A stretch of DNA of 64,000 nt, taken from contig NZ_LVEM01000004.1 of assembly GCF_001641335.1 (NCBI RefSeq), forward strand, positions 334,557-398,556, read 5' to 3'. The stretch comes from Bradyrhizobium stylosanthis. GTDB taxonomy: Bacteria > Pseudomonadota > Alphaproteobacteria > Rhizobiales > Xanthobacteraceae. How positions within the stretch are numbered: position 1 is the stretch's first letter; each line of letters starts with the position of its first letter. The notes beneath the pieces were generated by a model that did no database searches, was not told the origin of the DNA, and saw nothing but the letters and a program-made list of their open reading frames with translations. Both the position numbers and the translations under genes were made by a program. Below are positions 16,044 through 24,801 of this stretch, one piece after another.

Positions 16044-17774
16044 ATGTCCCGCGGACTCCTGATCTCGGTCGGCCAGCACTCCGACAAGGGGCGCAAGCCC
16101 CTCAACCAGGATTTTCACGGCGTCCTCATTCCCGAGGAGCCGCTGCTCGGCCTCAAGGGCATCGCTGCCGTCCTCGCCGACGGCATCTCCAGCAGCACGG
16201 TGAGCCAGATCGCCAGCGAGTCGGCGGTCAAGAGCTTCCTGATGGACTATTACTGCACGTCGGAATCCTGGACGGTGAAGACCTCCGCCCGCCGCGTGCT
16301 CAATGCCACCAATTCCTGGCTGCACGCGCAGACGCGCAAGAGCCAATACGCCTATGACCGCGACAAGGGCTATGTCTGCACCCTCAGCGCCATGGTCATC
16401 AAGGCGGCGACCGCGCACATCTTCCATGTCGGCGACTGCCGCATCTACCGCGTCGCCGGCAAGACGCTGGAGCAGCTGACCGAAGATCACCGCATCATCG
16501 TCTCGTCCGAGCAGACCTATCTCGGCCGCGCGCTCGGCATCAATCCGCAGCTCGAGATCGACTACCAGACCGTCGAGGTCCAGGCCGGCGACATCTTCCT
16601 GCTGGCAACGGACGGCGCCTACGAATTCGTCGATGCGCGCTTCATCACGGGAGTGATCAACGAGCATGCGGCCGAGCTCGACGACGCGGCACAGGCGATC
16701 GTCGAGGAAGCCTACCGGCGCGGCAGCGACGACAACATCACCGTGCAGATCCTGCGCATCGATGCGGTGCCCCAGCGCGAGCCCTCAGACCTCTTCAATC
16801 AGACCTCCGAGCTACCACTGCCTCCACTGCCCGAGCCGCGCGCGATGTTCGACGGTTACCGGATCGTCAGGGAAATCCACGGCAGCAGCCGCAGCCATAT
16901 CTACCTTGCCGTCGATGCCGAGACCGAGGCACCAGTCGCGCTCAAGCTTCCCTCGATCGATCTGCGCGACAACGCGGCCTATCTTAAGCGCTTCCTGATG
17001 GAGGAATGGATCGCCCGCCGGATCGACAGCCCGCATGTGCTCAAGCCGCTGTCGCAGTCGCGGCGACGCAGCTACCTCTACGTCGCGACCGAATTCGTCG
17101 AGGGGCAGACGTTGCGGCAGTGGATGACCGACAATCCGCGCCCCGATCTCGAAACGGTGCGCGGGATCATCGAGCAGATCGCAGCGGGCCTACGTGCCTT
17201 CCACCGCATGGAGATGCTGCATCAGGACCTCAGGCCCGACAACATCCTGATCGACAAGACCGGCACCGCGAAGATCATCGACTTCGGCTCGGTCAGGGTG
17301 GCCGGCGTCGCGGAGGCCGTGCCGCAGGGCGAGGCCGACGAAATCCTCGGAACGGTCCAATATACGGCGCCGGAGTACTTCCTCGGCAACGGCGGCACGC
17401 CGCACTCCGACATGTTTTCGCTAGCCGTGATTTGCTACCAGATGCTGACGGGCAGACTTCCCTATGGCGCCCAGGTCGCGAGGATAAGGCGCAAGTCGGA
17501 TGTGCGACGGCTCCAATACCGCCCGGCCGACGACGACCGCAACGTGCCCGCCTGGGTCGATGGCGCTCTGAGGCGCGCACTGCATCCTGATCCCTACAAG
17601 CGGCACGAAGACCTCTCCGAGTTCGTCTTCGAGCTGCGCTCGCCCAATCCGGCCTATCTCAATACCCGGATCACGCCCCTGTTGGAGCGCAGCCCGCTGA
17701 TGTTCTGGAAACTGACATCGGCGGCGCTCGCCTGCGCGGTCGTGGTGCTGCTGGCGCTATTGCACGCGCGCTAG
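16044..17774 (+). CDS. Fused PP2C-type phosphatase / Ser-Thr protein kinase with C-terminal membrane anchor
   Basis: A 576-residue protein. Residues 5-240 form a PP2C phosphatase: NQD (D23), ADG (D46), HVGDCRIYR (D131), LATDGAYE (D190) and GSDDN (229-231) keep the metal-binding aspartates. Residues 270-535 form a Hanks-type kinase with VALK (K301), HQDLRPDN (D395) and DFG (413-415). The kinase is atypical: the glycine loop reads IHGSSRSH and the usual HRDLKPxN lysine is arginine, so activity may be altered. Residues 556-573 are one transmembrane helix, putting both domains in the cytoplasm. A similar kinase lies in nitrate assimilation clusters of other proteobacteria, e.g. next to nirBD/nasA in Pseudomonas. 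It likely regulates nitrate or nitrite transport or reduction by reversible phosphorylation; targets are unknown. The ATG at 16044 is preferred over the GTGs at 16035 and 16038. Confidence 0.88.
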   Translation: MSRGLLISVGQHSDKGRKPLNQDFHGVLIPEEPLLGLKGIAAVLADGISSSTVSQIASESAVKSFLMDYYCTSESWTVKTSARRVLNATNSWLHAQTRKSQYAYDRDKGYVCTLSAMVIKAATAHIFHVGDCRIYRVAGKTLEQLTEDHRIIVSSEQTYLGRALGINPQLEIDYQTVEVQAGDIFLLATDGAYEFVDARFITGVINEHAAELDDAAQAIVEEAYRRGSDDNITVQILRIDAVPQREPSDLFNQTSELPLPPLPEPRAMFDGYRIVREIHGSSRSHIYLAVDAETEAPVALKLPSIDLRDNAAYLKRFLMEEWIARRIDSPHVLKPLSQSRRRSYLYVATEFVEGQTLRQWMTDNPRPDLETVRGIIEQIAAGLRAFHRMEMLHQDLRPDNILIDKTGTAKIIDFGSVRVAGVAEAVPQGEADEILGTVQYTAPEYFLGNGGTPHSDMFSLAVICYQMLTGRLPYGAQVARIRRKSDVRRLQYRPADDDRNVPAWVDGALRRALHPDPYKRHEDLSEFVFELRSPNPAYLNTRITPLLERSPLMFWKLTSAALACAVVVLLALLHAR

Positions 17775-17827
17775 GACCTAAGGGCGGAAGCGTCAGGGTC
17801 TCCTAAATCAATCTTTGTCGGACCCGT

Positions 17828-17950
17828 TTATCGCCGCCGGCTCTCCGCCAGCGTAATGGCGCCTGCAGCCACCACGACAATGACGATGACGGTGGCAAGC
17901 GCCTCCACCGAGGCCAGGGTGTCGTACCAGCTGTTCCAAAGCTCAAGCAT
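17828..17950 (-). CDS. Small single-pass membrane protein, 40 residues
   Basis: Not recognised. The frame encodes an N-terminal amphipathic stretch (MLELWNSWYDTLASVEAL), one long hydrophobic helix (ATVIVIVVVAAGAITLA) and a positively charged end (ESRRR). An AGAGG ribosome site lies 8 bases before the ATG at 17950. It is convergent with the kinase gene and ends 53 bases from it. The clean helix plus basic tail and good ribosome site argue for a real gene; no homologue was searched. Confidence 0.5.
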   Translation of the reverse strand: MLELWNSWYDTLASVEALATVIVIVVVAAGAITLAESRRR

Positions 17951-18240
17951 GCGCTGACCTCTATCGAGCGCACAGCCCACCAGCGCCAACATACACTCTG
18001 TCAAAAGGACGCGCCTTCGCGTATAAGTACAATGCTACGTTTCGCCGCGTGCGTTTTGATCGCGCGGCAGCGTGACCTGGGCCGGACGCCGCCATATCGA
18101 GCGAACGTAGGTGTGGCCGTCGCGCAGTGAGATCGCCCGCGGCCATGTCGAAGATGCCGACTGACTGTGAAGTGGTTTACATCCCTGTGTTCTTGGCCGG
18201 GCTAATGTGGCGAAGGCTTCTTTTTTGAAGGAGGCATCCA

Positions 18241-18447
18241 ATGTTCGCGGCAATCAAATGGAACTCCCGATATAGCGCGCGCGAATGGGTGATGATGGCT
18301 GGAGCGTTGATCGTCCGACCCCGCGCGTCGAATACAAGCCAACAGAACGCTGAAACCAACCCAAGTCGGCCACTCTGGAAACAGTTCGACGACACCCATC
18401 ATTGGGACGGTACCGCGGAGGAATGGGTTCCCAATCGCGATCGATGA
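18241..18447 (+). CDS. Hypothetical small protein, 68 residues, with strong ribosome site
   Basis: Not recognised. The ATG is preceded by GAAGGAGG with 6 bases of spacing, one of the strongest ribosome sites in the window. The protein has a short apolar segment (EWVMMAGALIV) and an acidic, tryptophan-rich C terminus (WDGTAEEW). Codon third positions are less GC-rich than in neighbouring genes, which could mean recent acquisition or a non-coding frame. The 290 bases upstream hold no other gene. Confidence 0.38.
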   Translation: MFAAIKWNSRYSAREWVMMAGALIVRPRASNTSQQNAETNPSRPLWKQFDDTHHWDGTAEEWVPNRDR

Positions 18448-18617
18448 TCGTGCAACGCATTGTGCGTCGCGCAAGATCAGGTCCGGGCCTTCAGATCCCT
18501 TCCCGCTGACGGGCCCGGTCGAGCGGTGCGGTCACTACAAGCAGTCCGTCCCGATCGACGCGAGTGCCGCTGAACGGCCGGGTATCACGGACAACGCGGT
18601 CGCCCCTAATTCCTGCC

Positions 18618-18764
18618 CTACTCGGCTTGATCGTAGGCCTGCAGGATCCGGACAAAATCTGCCATGCTGGATCGATCTGGGTTGTTAGCCGTAGTCGCAA
18701 CCTGAGTCTCGGACGCGGGGGCCGGCTGCCAGAACCGCATCAGAAGATCGGCGATGTTTCTCAT
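18618..18764 (-). CDS. Hypothetical small protein, 48 residues
   Basis: Not recognised. It starts MRNIADLLMRFWQPAP and ends DFVRILQAYDQAE, with two probable short amphipathic helices joined by a polar linker; it is cytoplasmic with no signal peptide. The ATG at 18764 follows CAGGGAG with 6 bases of spacing. The amino-acid composition is that of a normal protein, unlike the arginine-rich antisense frames nearby. The flanking stretch 18765-19125 (361 bases) contains nothing I can support. Confidence 0.52.
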   Translation of the reverse strand: MRNIADLLMRFWQPAPASETQVATTANNPDRSSMADFVRILQAYDQAE

Positions 18765-19125
18765 GGCGTACTCCCTGCACCAACCATGGCGGTAATCATC
18801 AGTTGAGCGGCAAAGCGCCGCTGGATCGGGAGAAGGGCCGGCGGGCACTACGCCGCCGGCCTTGTCCTGCAACTGCCGGCTCGCAGGGCCGGTTCCGTTG
18901 CTTTTTACTCTGGATGTATCGGTAGCACCAAGCACCTCGTCGGCGCCATCGCGCGCAGGTATGCAGTGGCCATACCTAGGTAGATTTGGGCTGGTGAATC
19001 CGGATCAGCCGACCAGGTGTCGGTCTGGTCGCTGGCAGGAAATTCACCGAGCTCCGTGATTGCGCCGCTGTCAGAAGCACAGCGGACGCCGGACGCGCCT
19101 GGACTGCCGGCCATCCCAGGCGTCG

Positions 19126-20043
19126 TCAGGCGGGCTCCGCCGCCTTCGTCCCCAGCGGCTTCGGCGCCATGCCGCCGCCGGGCTTGAGATGGAATTCGTA
19201 GGTCATCAGGTGCCACTGCCCTTTCGCCTTGCTGCCGTCGGGCATCGCAGGATCGTTGCGCGACTCGACCTTGGCGACGAGGTCGTCCTTGACGCCGAAC
19301 ACGACGTCGGAATCGAGATATTTGTCGCCATCCATGAAGACGTGGGTGATCAGCGGCTCATAGCCCTTGGCATTGACCAGGAAGTGCACATGCGCGGGCC
19401 GCATCGGGTGGCGATTGGTCTGCAGGATCATCTCGCCGACGGGGCCATCGGTCGGGATCGGATAGCTGCATGGGAGGATGGTACGGAAGAAGAAGCGGCC
19501 GTCGCTGTCGGTGATGAAGCGCGCCCGCGCCGAGGCGCCGACCTCGTCGTAGTTCGCCTTCTGTGAATCGTAGAAACCGTCGTCGTCGGCATGCCAGACG
19601 TCGACGGGCACGCCCGCCAGCGGCTTGCCTTGCAGATCCGTGACGCGGCTCTGCACGAACATGCGCTCGCCCGTGAGATTGTTCGGCGAGATGTCGGTGC
19701 CATGCGGGGTCACCTTGTGCTCGCCGACGTAGAAGGGGCCGAGCACCGTGGTCTGGGTGGCGCCGTCGCGGTCGCGGTGATTGACCGCGTCGACCAGCAT
19801 GGAGACGCCGAGCACATCGGACAGCAGGATGAACTCCTGCCGGGTGTCGGTGCATTTCTGGCCGGTGCGGGTCAGGAAATCGATGGCGTATTCCCATTCC
19901 TCGAAGGTGAGACCGGTCTTGCTCACGTAATCGTGCAGCGACTTCACTAATTCCTGCAGCAGGAATTTTGCGCGGGGGTTCGGGGTCTGATCGAAGCTGT
20001 TGACGACAGCTTCGGTGAGGTCGGTCTCGTTGAACTGGGTCAT
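19126..20043 (-). CDS. Intradiol ring-cleavage dioxygenase (catechol/hydroxyquinol 1,2-dioxygenase type)
   Basis: A 305-residue non-haem Fe(III) enzyme that opens catechol-type rings between the two hydroxyls. The N-terminal helical linker domain (MTQFNETDLTEAVVNSFDQTPNPRAK...) is present, as in catechol and hydroxyquinol 1,2-dioxygenases and unlike protocatechuate 3,4-dioxygenase. Candidate iron ligands are Y in DDDGFYDSQ, Y in CSYPIPTDGP, and both H in RPAHVHFLV. The sequence LGPFYVGEH is also typical. It stands alone on the minus strand, divergent from the serine hydrolase gene. Hydroxyquinol as substrate would link to the resorcylate genes at 36 kb, but this is inference. Confidence 0.88.
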   Translation of the reverse strand: MTQFNETDLTEAVVNSFDQTPNPRAKFLLQELVKSLHDYVSKTGLTFEEWEYAIDFLTRTGQKCTDTRQEFILLSDVLGVSMLVDAVNHRDRDGATQTTVLGPFYVGEHKVTPHGTDISPNNLTGERMFVQSRVTDLQGKPLAGVPVDVWHADDDGFYDSQKANYDEVGASARARFITDSDGRFFFRTILPCSYPIPTDGPVGEMILQTNRHPMRPAHVHFLVNAKGYEPLITHVFMDGDKYLDSDVVFGVKDDLVAKVESRNDPAMPDGSKAKGQWHLMTYEFHLKPGGGMAPKPLGTKAAEPA

Positions 20044-20205
20044 GGTGCGTCTGCCCTCGCGTTTTTCTCGTTGGCCCGGGCGGGCTCCTGGAAGCGTTCC
20101 AGGGTGCAGACTACACCAGTCAGCGGCCCCGCGTTAAGCGCGACCGGCTTGGAATAAGCCCGTCATTTGGCTATCACCTTTTCGAGAAACTGCCCGGAGG
20201 AACTG

Positions 20206-21480
20206 ATGCTCGCCCCTACCCCTGCCTCGCCCGAATCTGTCGGCATGTCCAAGGCCGCGCTCGACCGCGTCGATGCGCATCTGAAGAACAGGTACATCGA
20301 TGCCGGCCGCTTCCCGGGCACGCATCTCCTGGTCTATCGCCGCGGCAAGATCGCCCACAGCTCGGTTCAGGGCCTCGCCGACGTCGAGCGCAAGGTGCCG
20401 GTCAAGGACGACACCATCTACCGCATCTATTCCATGACCAAGCCGCTCACCAGCGTTGCCTTCATGATGCTGGTCGAGGAAGGCCTGGTCGCGATCGACG
20501 AGCCTGTCGCCAAGTACATTCCGGAATGGAAGGATCTCGGCGTGTTCGTCGCCGGCACCGCGCCGGCCTTCCTGACCCGTCCGCAGTCGCGGCCGATGCT
20601 GATCGTGGACCTGTTGCGCCACACTTCCGGCCTCACCTACGGCTTCCAGCAGCGCTCCAATGTCGATGCCGCCTACCGGACCGAGAAGATCGGCGAGGTC
20701 GAGAAGTCGGGCACGCTCCAGAGCATGATCGAGAGCCTCGCAAAAATCCCGCTGGAGTTCTCGCCGGGCGAGTCCTGGAACTATTCGGTCGCGACCGACG
20801 TGCTCGGCTATCTCGTCGGCAAGATTTCCGGCATGCCGTTCGAGCAGTTCCTGAAGCAGCGGATTCTCGATCCGCTCGGCATGACCGACACCGATTTCCA
20901 CGTGCCGGCGTCCAAGGCGCACCGTTTCGCTGCCTGCTACTCCGCCGATCCCGGCGGTGGCATGACCTTCCATGCCGGCCAGCGCCGCGAGGGACTGACG
21001 CTGCAGGACGATCCGACGACCAGCTCGTTCCTGTCACCGCCCTCGCTCATCTCCGGCGGTGGCGGGCTGTGTTCGACCATGGCCGACTACCTCACCTTCT
21101 GCCGTGCACTGCTCAACGGTGGCGAGCTCGGCGGCGTCCGGCTGATCGGACCGAAGACGCTGGCGCTGATGACGACCAACCACATTCCCGGCGGCCGCGC
21201 GCTGCCGGAAGTGTCGCGCTCGCTGTTCTCGGAAGCCACCTATAACGGCATCGGCTTCGGCCTCGGCTTTGCCGTGACGATGCGCCCCGCCGAGACGCTG
21301 ATCGCCGGCAGCCCCGGCGAATATAATTGGGGCGGTGCGGCCACGACCTCGTTCTGGATCGACCCGGCCGAGGAGCTGATCACCATCTTCATGACCCAGG
21401 TGCTGCCGTCGAGCGCCTATCCGCTCCGCCGCGAGCTGCGCAGCATGGTGTATGCCGCGATCACCGAGAGCAATCTGTAA
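20206..21480 (+). CDS. Serine hydrolase, class C beta-lactamase-like
   Basis: A 424-residue member of the beta-lactamase/esterase family (EstB-like). The catalytic SxxK is S76-M-T-K79, and the Y-x-x partner is in SWNYSVATDVLG. Typical blocks DLLRHTSGLTYGF and GKISGMPFEQFLKQRILDPLGM are present. No signal peptide is seen, so it is probably a cytoplasmic esterase rather than a true beta-lactamase. The ATG at 20206 has GGAGG 6 bases upstream; the TTG at 20167 is rejected. Convergent with the TRAP operon, separated by a strong GC-rich hairpin. Confidence 0.88.
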   Translation: MLAPTPASPESVGMSKAALDRVDAHLKNRYIDAGRFPGTHLLVYRRGKIAHSSVQGLADVERKVPVKDDTIYRIYSMTKPLTSVAFMMLVEEGLVAIDEPVAKYIPEWKDLGVFVAGTAPAFLTRPQSRPMLIVDLLRHTSGLTYGFQQRSNVDAAYRTEKIGEVEKSGTLQSMIESLAKIPLEFSPGESWNYSVATDVLGYLVGKISGMPFEQFLKQRILDPLGMTDTDFHVPASKAHRFAACYSADPGGGMTFHAGQRREGLTLQDDPTTSSFLSPPSLISGGGGLCSTMADYLTFCRALLNGGELGGVRLIGPKTLALMTTNHIPGGRALPEVSRSLFSEATYNGIGFGLGFAVTMRPAETLIAGSPGEYNWGGAATTSFWIDPAEELITIFMTQVLPSSAYPLRRELRSMVYAAITESNL

Positions 21481-21490
21481 CCATTGAACT

Positions 21491-21517
21491 GATCCCGCGG
21501 CCGGCGGCCGCGGGATC
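21491..21517. terminator. Bidirectional hairpin between serine hydrolase and TRAP genes
   Basis: A perfect 12-bp stem, GATCCCGCGGCC and its inverse around GGC, lies between the two convergent stops. There is no long T tract on either side, so it may be a weak or factor-assisted terminator. Confidence 0.6.
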
Positions 21518-21531
21518 GCACGATCAGATGC

Positions 21532-22851
21532 TCATTTGAGCATCTCCGGCACGATCAGCCGCGGCAGGAACAACGACACGCTCGGCCAGACGATGAGCGC
21601 CGCCAGCACGAGCAGCATCGGAACCAGCATGATCACCGTGTCCTTCAGCGCATAGCGAAGCCGCACGCCGGCGACCGAACAGGCGATCATCAGGCACAGG
21701 CCGTAAGGCGGCGTCACCAGTCCGAAGGCCAGCGATACGATCGATATGATCGCGAACTGGACCGGATGGAGCTCGACGGACTTGGCCAGCGGCTCCAGCA
21801 CGGTGCCGACGATGATGATGGCCGGGATGGCATCGAGGAAGCAGCCGACCACCAGGAAGCAGAAGGCGATGAAGAAGCCGGCCGCGATCGGGCCCATGCC
21901 CCATGTCGAGACGTTGGCCAGCAGCTCCTGCGGGATCTTGTAATAGGCAAGCAGCCAGCCGAACGCGCTGGCCGTGCCGACGCAAAACAGCGCGACGCCG
22001 GCAAGACGCCCGGTGTCGAGCAAGGCCCTGTACAGTTCGCGCAGCCCCGTCTCGCGATAGAAGAACGTCGAGAGCGCCACGGAATAGAGCACCGCGACGC
22101 AGGCGGATTCCGTCGCGGTGAACCATCCGAGCAGGATGCCGCCGACGATGATGAACGGCGTCATCAGGGCCGGTATCGACTGCCAGATGGCGCATCGCAT
22201 CTCGACCCAGGTCGCCTTCGGATAGGTCGGATAGCCGCGACGCACCGCATAGATGTGCACCGTCGCCATCTGCGCGCCCGCGATCAGCAGACCCGGCACG
22301 ATGCCGGCGAGATACATCGCCGCAATCGAGGTTGAGATCAGCCCGCCCCACACGATCATGAGGATGGACGGCGGGATAATGACCGCCAGAACCGCCGACA
22401 CCGCCGTGATGGCGATGGAGAACGAGAGGTCGTAGCCCTCCTTGGTCTGCGCATCGATGAAGATCTTGGATTGGCTCGCCGCGTCGGCGGTCGACGAGCC
22501 CGAGATGCCGGCGAAAAAGACCGACAGCACGACGTTGATCTGCGCCAGCGATCCGGGCCAGTGCCCGACCATCGAACGCGACAGCGCCACGAGGCGGTCG
22601 GTGATGCCGCCGATGCTCATCAGATTTGCCGTCAGCAGGAAGAACGGCACCGCCAGCAGGATGAATGAATTGTAGGCGTTGAACGTCTCCTGCGCGAGCA
22701 TCATCAGGGATAGATGCGGTTCGATCAGCAGGATCGGCACGCATGCAAGGCCGAGCGCGAAGGCGACCGGCACGCGCGCGATGAGCAGGCCGACGAACAC
22801 GCCGAACAGCACCATCGCGGCCTGGCCGGCGGAGAGGACATTGCCGCTCAT
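21532..22851 (-). CDS. dctM: TRAP transporter large permease (DctM family)
   Basis: A 439-residue inner-membrane protein with about twelve helices, the transport subunit of a tripartite ATP-independent periplasmic transporter driven by the sodium or proton gradient. Family marks: GISGSSTADAASQSKIFIDAQTKEGYD, IPPSILMIVWGGLISTSIAAMYLAGIVPGLLI, and the C-terminal TPPYGLCLMIACSVAG. Its start overlaps the end of dctQ by 4 bases (ATGA), so translation is coupled. Substrate is likely an organic acid; it cannot be named. Confidence 0.92.
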   Translation of the reverse strand: MSGNVLSAGQAAMVLFGVFVGLLIARVPVAFALGLACVPILLIEPHLSLMMLAQETFNAYNSFILLAVPFFLLTANLMSIGGITDRLVALSRSMVGHWPGSLAQINVVLSVFFAGISGSSTADAASQSKIFIDAQTKEGYDLSFSIAITAVSAVLAVIIPPSILMIVWGGLISTSIAAMYLAGIVPGLLIAGAQMATVHIYAVRRGYPTYPKATWVEMRCAIWQSIPALMTPFIIVGGILLGWFTATESACVAVLYSVALSTFFYRETGLRELYRALLDTGRLAGVALFCVGTASAFGWLLAYYKIPQELLANVSTWGMGPIAAGFFIAFCFLVVGCFLDAIPAIIIVGTVLEPLAKSVELHPVQFAIISIVSLAFGLVTPPYGLCLMIACSVAGVRLRYALKDTVIMLVPMLLVLAALIVWPSVSLFLPRLIVPEMLK

Positions 22852-23363
22852 CGCCGTCCTCCCGCTAGAACGCGCGCTTCATCGACGATCTGTTCGCCCG
22901 CAAAGGCGATCCACGTCACCCCGGTTACGGGCCACGCGATGTGGATCAACCAAAGCGGCAGATCGGCCAGCTCCGACGTCCTGTTCCAGGCAAACCGGGT
23001 GAACTCGATTCCGGCCCATACGAACACCAGCGCCAGCGCCAGCACGCCGAGCCGCGCGAGGATCCGCACGGCGGCCTCCGACCGCCGCGACAAATCGGGC
23101 CAAACATCGACCTCGAAATGCTGCGATTCCCGCACGCCGACCATGGCCCCGATCATGATCGTCCAGACGAACAGGAACCGGGCCATTTCCTCCGTCCAGA
23201 TGTAGGACGGAATGAAGGGCGTGTAGCGCGAGATGATCTGCAGCGTCACGGGGACGACGAGGATGCCGACACAGGCCGCGAGCAGGATTTCCAGCAGTTT
23301 CGCATAGGCCGCCGTGACGCGGCGCCACAGCGACGGTGTGGACGAGACAGGCATGTCGGACAT
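22848..23363 (-). CDS. dctQ: TRAP transporter small permease (DctQ family)
   Basis: A 171-residue inner-membrane protein with four helices. The motif YTPFIPSYIWTEEMARFLFVWTIMIGAMVGVRESQHFEVD is the DctQ hallmark. The frame opens at 23393, but the ATG at 23363 (MSDMPVSST) has CGGAG 5 bases upstream and is preferred. It lies between the binding protein gene (84 bases upstream) and dctM (4-base overlap). Confidence 0.9.
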   Translation of the reverse strand: MSDMPVSSTPSLWRRVTAAYAKLLEILLAACVGILVVPVTLQIISRYTPFIPSYIWTEEMARFLFVWTIMIGAMVGVRESQHFEVDVWPDLSRRSEAAVRILARLGVLALALVFVWAGIEFTRFAWNRTSELADLPLWLIHIAWPVTGVTWIAFAGEQIVDEARVLAGGRR

Positions 23364-23447
23364 TGGGACTCCGTGCGGCAGCACATCCGCCACGGCCGGG
23401 CAAGAAGCGGGGCTTGCCCGGACATGCCGTCGGCGGATGCAACGAGC

Positions 23448-24446
23448 TCAGGCGACGTTGATCTTCTCGAAAATGCCCTCCGCGCCAATCTCCTTGGCGT
23501 AGGTGGCCATCACGGGGTCGGCGAGCTTCTTCATGGCGTCCCGCTCCTCGAACGGAACGCGCTTGAGCTTGCCGGCCTTCTCGAGCGTGTCGAGCTTGAT
23601 GACCTCTTCGCTCGATTCCAGCTGACGGCCGTAGTCGCCGGCCTCCTTGCCGGCCTTCATGATCGCATCCTGCAGATCCTTCGGCAGGGTCTTCAGCGTC
23701 TTCACCGAGAAGCAGATCGGCCGGATCGAAACGGCGTGCTGGGTCAGGTTGAGATGCGGGGCCACCTCGTAGAACTTCATCGCCTCCACGCCCGCCGCCT
23801 CGTTTTCGCCGGCCGAGATCACCCCGTTCTGGATCGCATTGTAGATCTCGTTATAGGCGATCACGGTCGGGCTCATGCCGACGGCCGCAAAGGTCTTCGA
23901 CCAGATCGGCGCGCCCTGCACGCGAACCTTGAGGCCCTTGAGATCGGCGAGGTTCTTGAGCGGCTTGTTGGCGAAGATGTTGCGGATGCCGCCGCCGGAA
24001 TAGCCGATCAGCACGACCTCGGCCTTGGCCGCGACCTCGTCGGCGATCGGCGCCAGGATATTGGCTTCGACCACCTTGTTCATGTGCTCGATGCCCTTGA
24101 ACACGAAGGGCGCATCGATGAACGGAGCCGCCTTGGCGAAGGTCGACATGTGAGCCGGCGATACGATGCCGTAATCGACCGCCTTTCCTTGCGACATGTA
24201 CTCGAAATACTGCTTCTCGAGACCGAGTGAGGAATTCCTGTGGAGCGTGAAGTTGACGGGCTTGCCGTAATATTTCTTCACGAGTTCTTCGAACCGGAGC
24301 AGCGCCCGGTTGAAAGCATGATCGTCGTTGAACTGGACCGCGCCATTCAATGTGATCGGCGCCTGCGCCCTGAGGACCGACGGCATGCCAATCGCAGCCG
24401 CAGCAGTGGTCGCACCGAGACCAGCGAGAAATGACCTTCGCTTCAT
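23448..24446 (-). CDS. dctP: TRAP transporter substrate-binding protein (DctP family)
   Basis: A 332-residue periplasmic binding protein. Signal MKRRSFLAGLGATTAAAAIGMPSVLRA has a KRRSF twin-arginine-like start, with cleavage near LRAQA. The family arginine block KGLKVRVQGAPIWSKTFAAVGMSPTVIAYNEIYNAIQNGVISAGEN binds carboxylate ligands. The longer frame to 24701 is rejected because the ATG at 24446 has GGGGAG upstream and gives a proper signal. First gene of dctPQM. The 262 bases upstream hold no supported gene. Confidence 0.92.
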   Translation of the reverse strand: MKRRSFLAGLGATTAAAAIGMPSVLRAQAPITLNGAVQFNDDHAFNRALLRFEELVKKYYGKPVNFTLHRNSSLGLEKQYFEYMSQGKAVDYGIVSPAHMSTFAKAAPFIDAPFVFKGIEHMNKVVEANILAPIADEVAAKAEVVLIGYSGGGIRNIFANKPLKNLADLKGLKVRVQGAPIWSKTFAAVGMSPTVIAYNEIYNAIQNGVISAGENEAAGVEAMKFYEVAPHLNLTQHAVSIRPICFSVKTLKTLPKDLQDAIMKAGKEAGDYGRQLESSEEVIKLDTLEKAGKLKRVPFEERDAMKKLADPVMATYAKEIGAEGIFEKINVA

Positions 24447-24708
24447 CGTCTCCCCTCCCTTTGATGCTCCGGCCCCGTTGCGAGGGGCCGTGCGCGCAGC
24501 CGGTATGCGGCTTGCGAGGGGAAGCGTATGAAAAACCCCGGCGGGACGAAAGTCATTTCGCGCGCGCCGAGGGTACTCTTCGTCGCAGGAGACGACCTGC
24601 TGCACTGCAACTGCCGGCGCGCGGCAGGCTCCCCGCTCCCGCCGGCAACCGGGAAGACGTGCGGTCCCCTGCCGCTGCAGGAAGGCCCGCGCGTCTTCCA
24701 CGGAAGAC

Positions 24709-24789
24709 CTAGTGCATGTGGCCGATCAGATAGATGCCGCCACCGATCACCAGCACGGCCGGCACGGCCCACAGAATCAGAACTGGCAT
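24709..24789 (-). CDS. Tiny membrane protein, 26 residues
   Basis: Encodes M-P-V then a single hydrophobic helix (LILWAVPAVLVIGGGIYLI) ending GHMH. A GAGGAGG ribosome site lies 6 bases before the ATG at 24789, as strong as any in the window. It begins 12 bases after the stop of the small secreted protein gene, so the two are one unit. Short one-helix proteins of this look are frequent in rhizobia; their role is unknown. Confidence 0.62.
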   Translation of the reverse strand: MPVLILWAVPAVLVIGGGIYLIGHMH

Positions 24790-24801
24790 TCGTCATCCTC
24801 C

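Noticed and set aside
14913..16667. 584-codon minus-strand frame across the channel and kinase genes
   Set aside because: Composition is that of an antisense frame, and it opposes two conserved proteins and a leader region.
18765..19125. Short frames in the gap before the dioxygenase gene
   Set aside because: No ribosome sites or protein-like composition; treated as non-coding.
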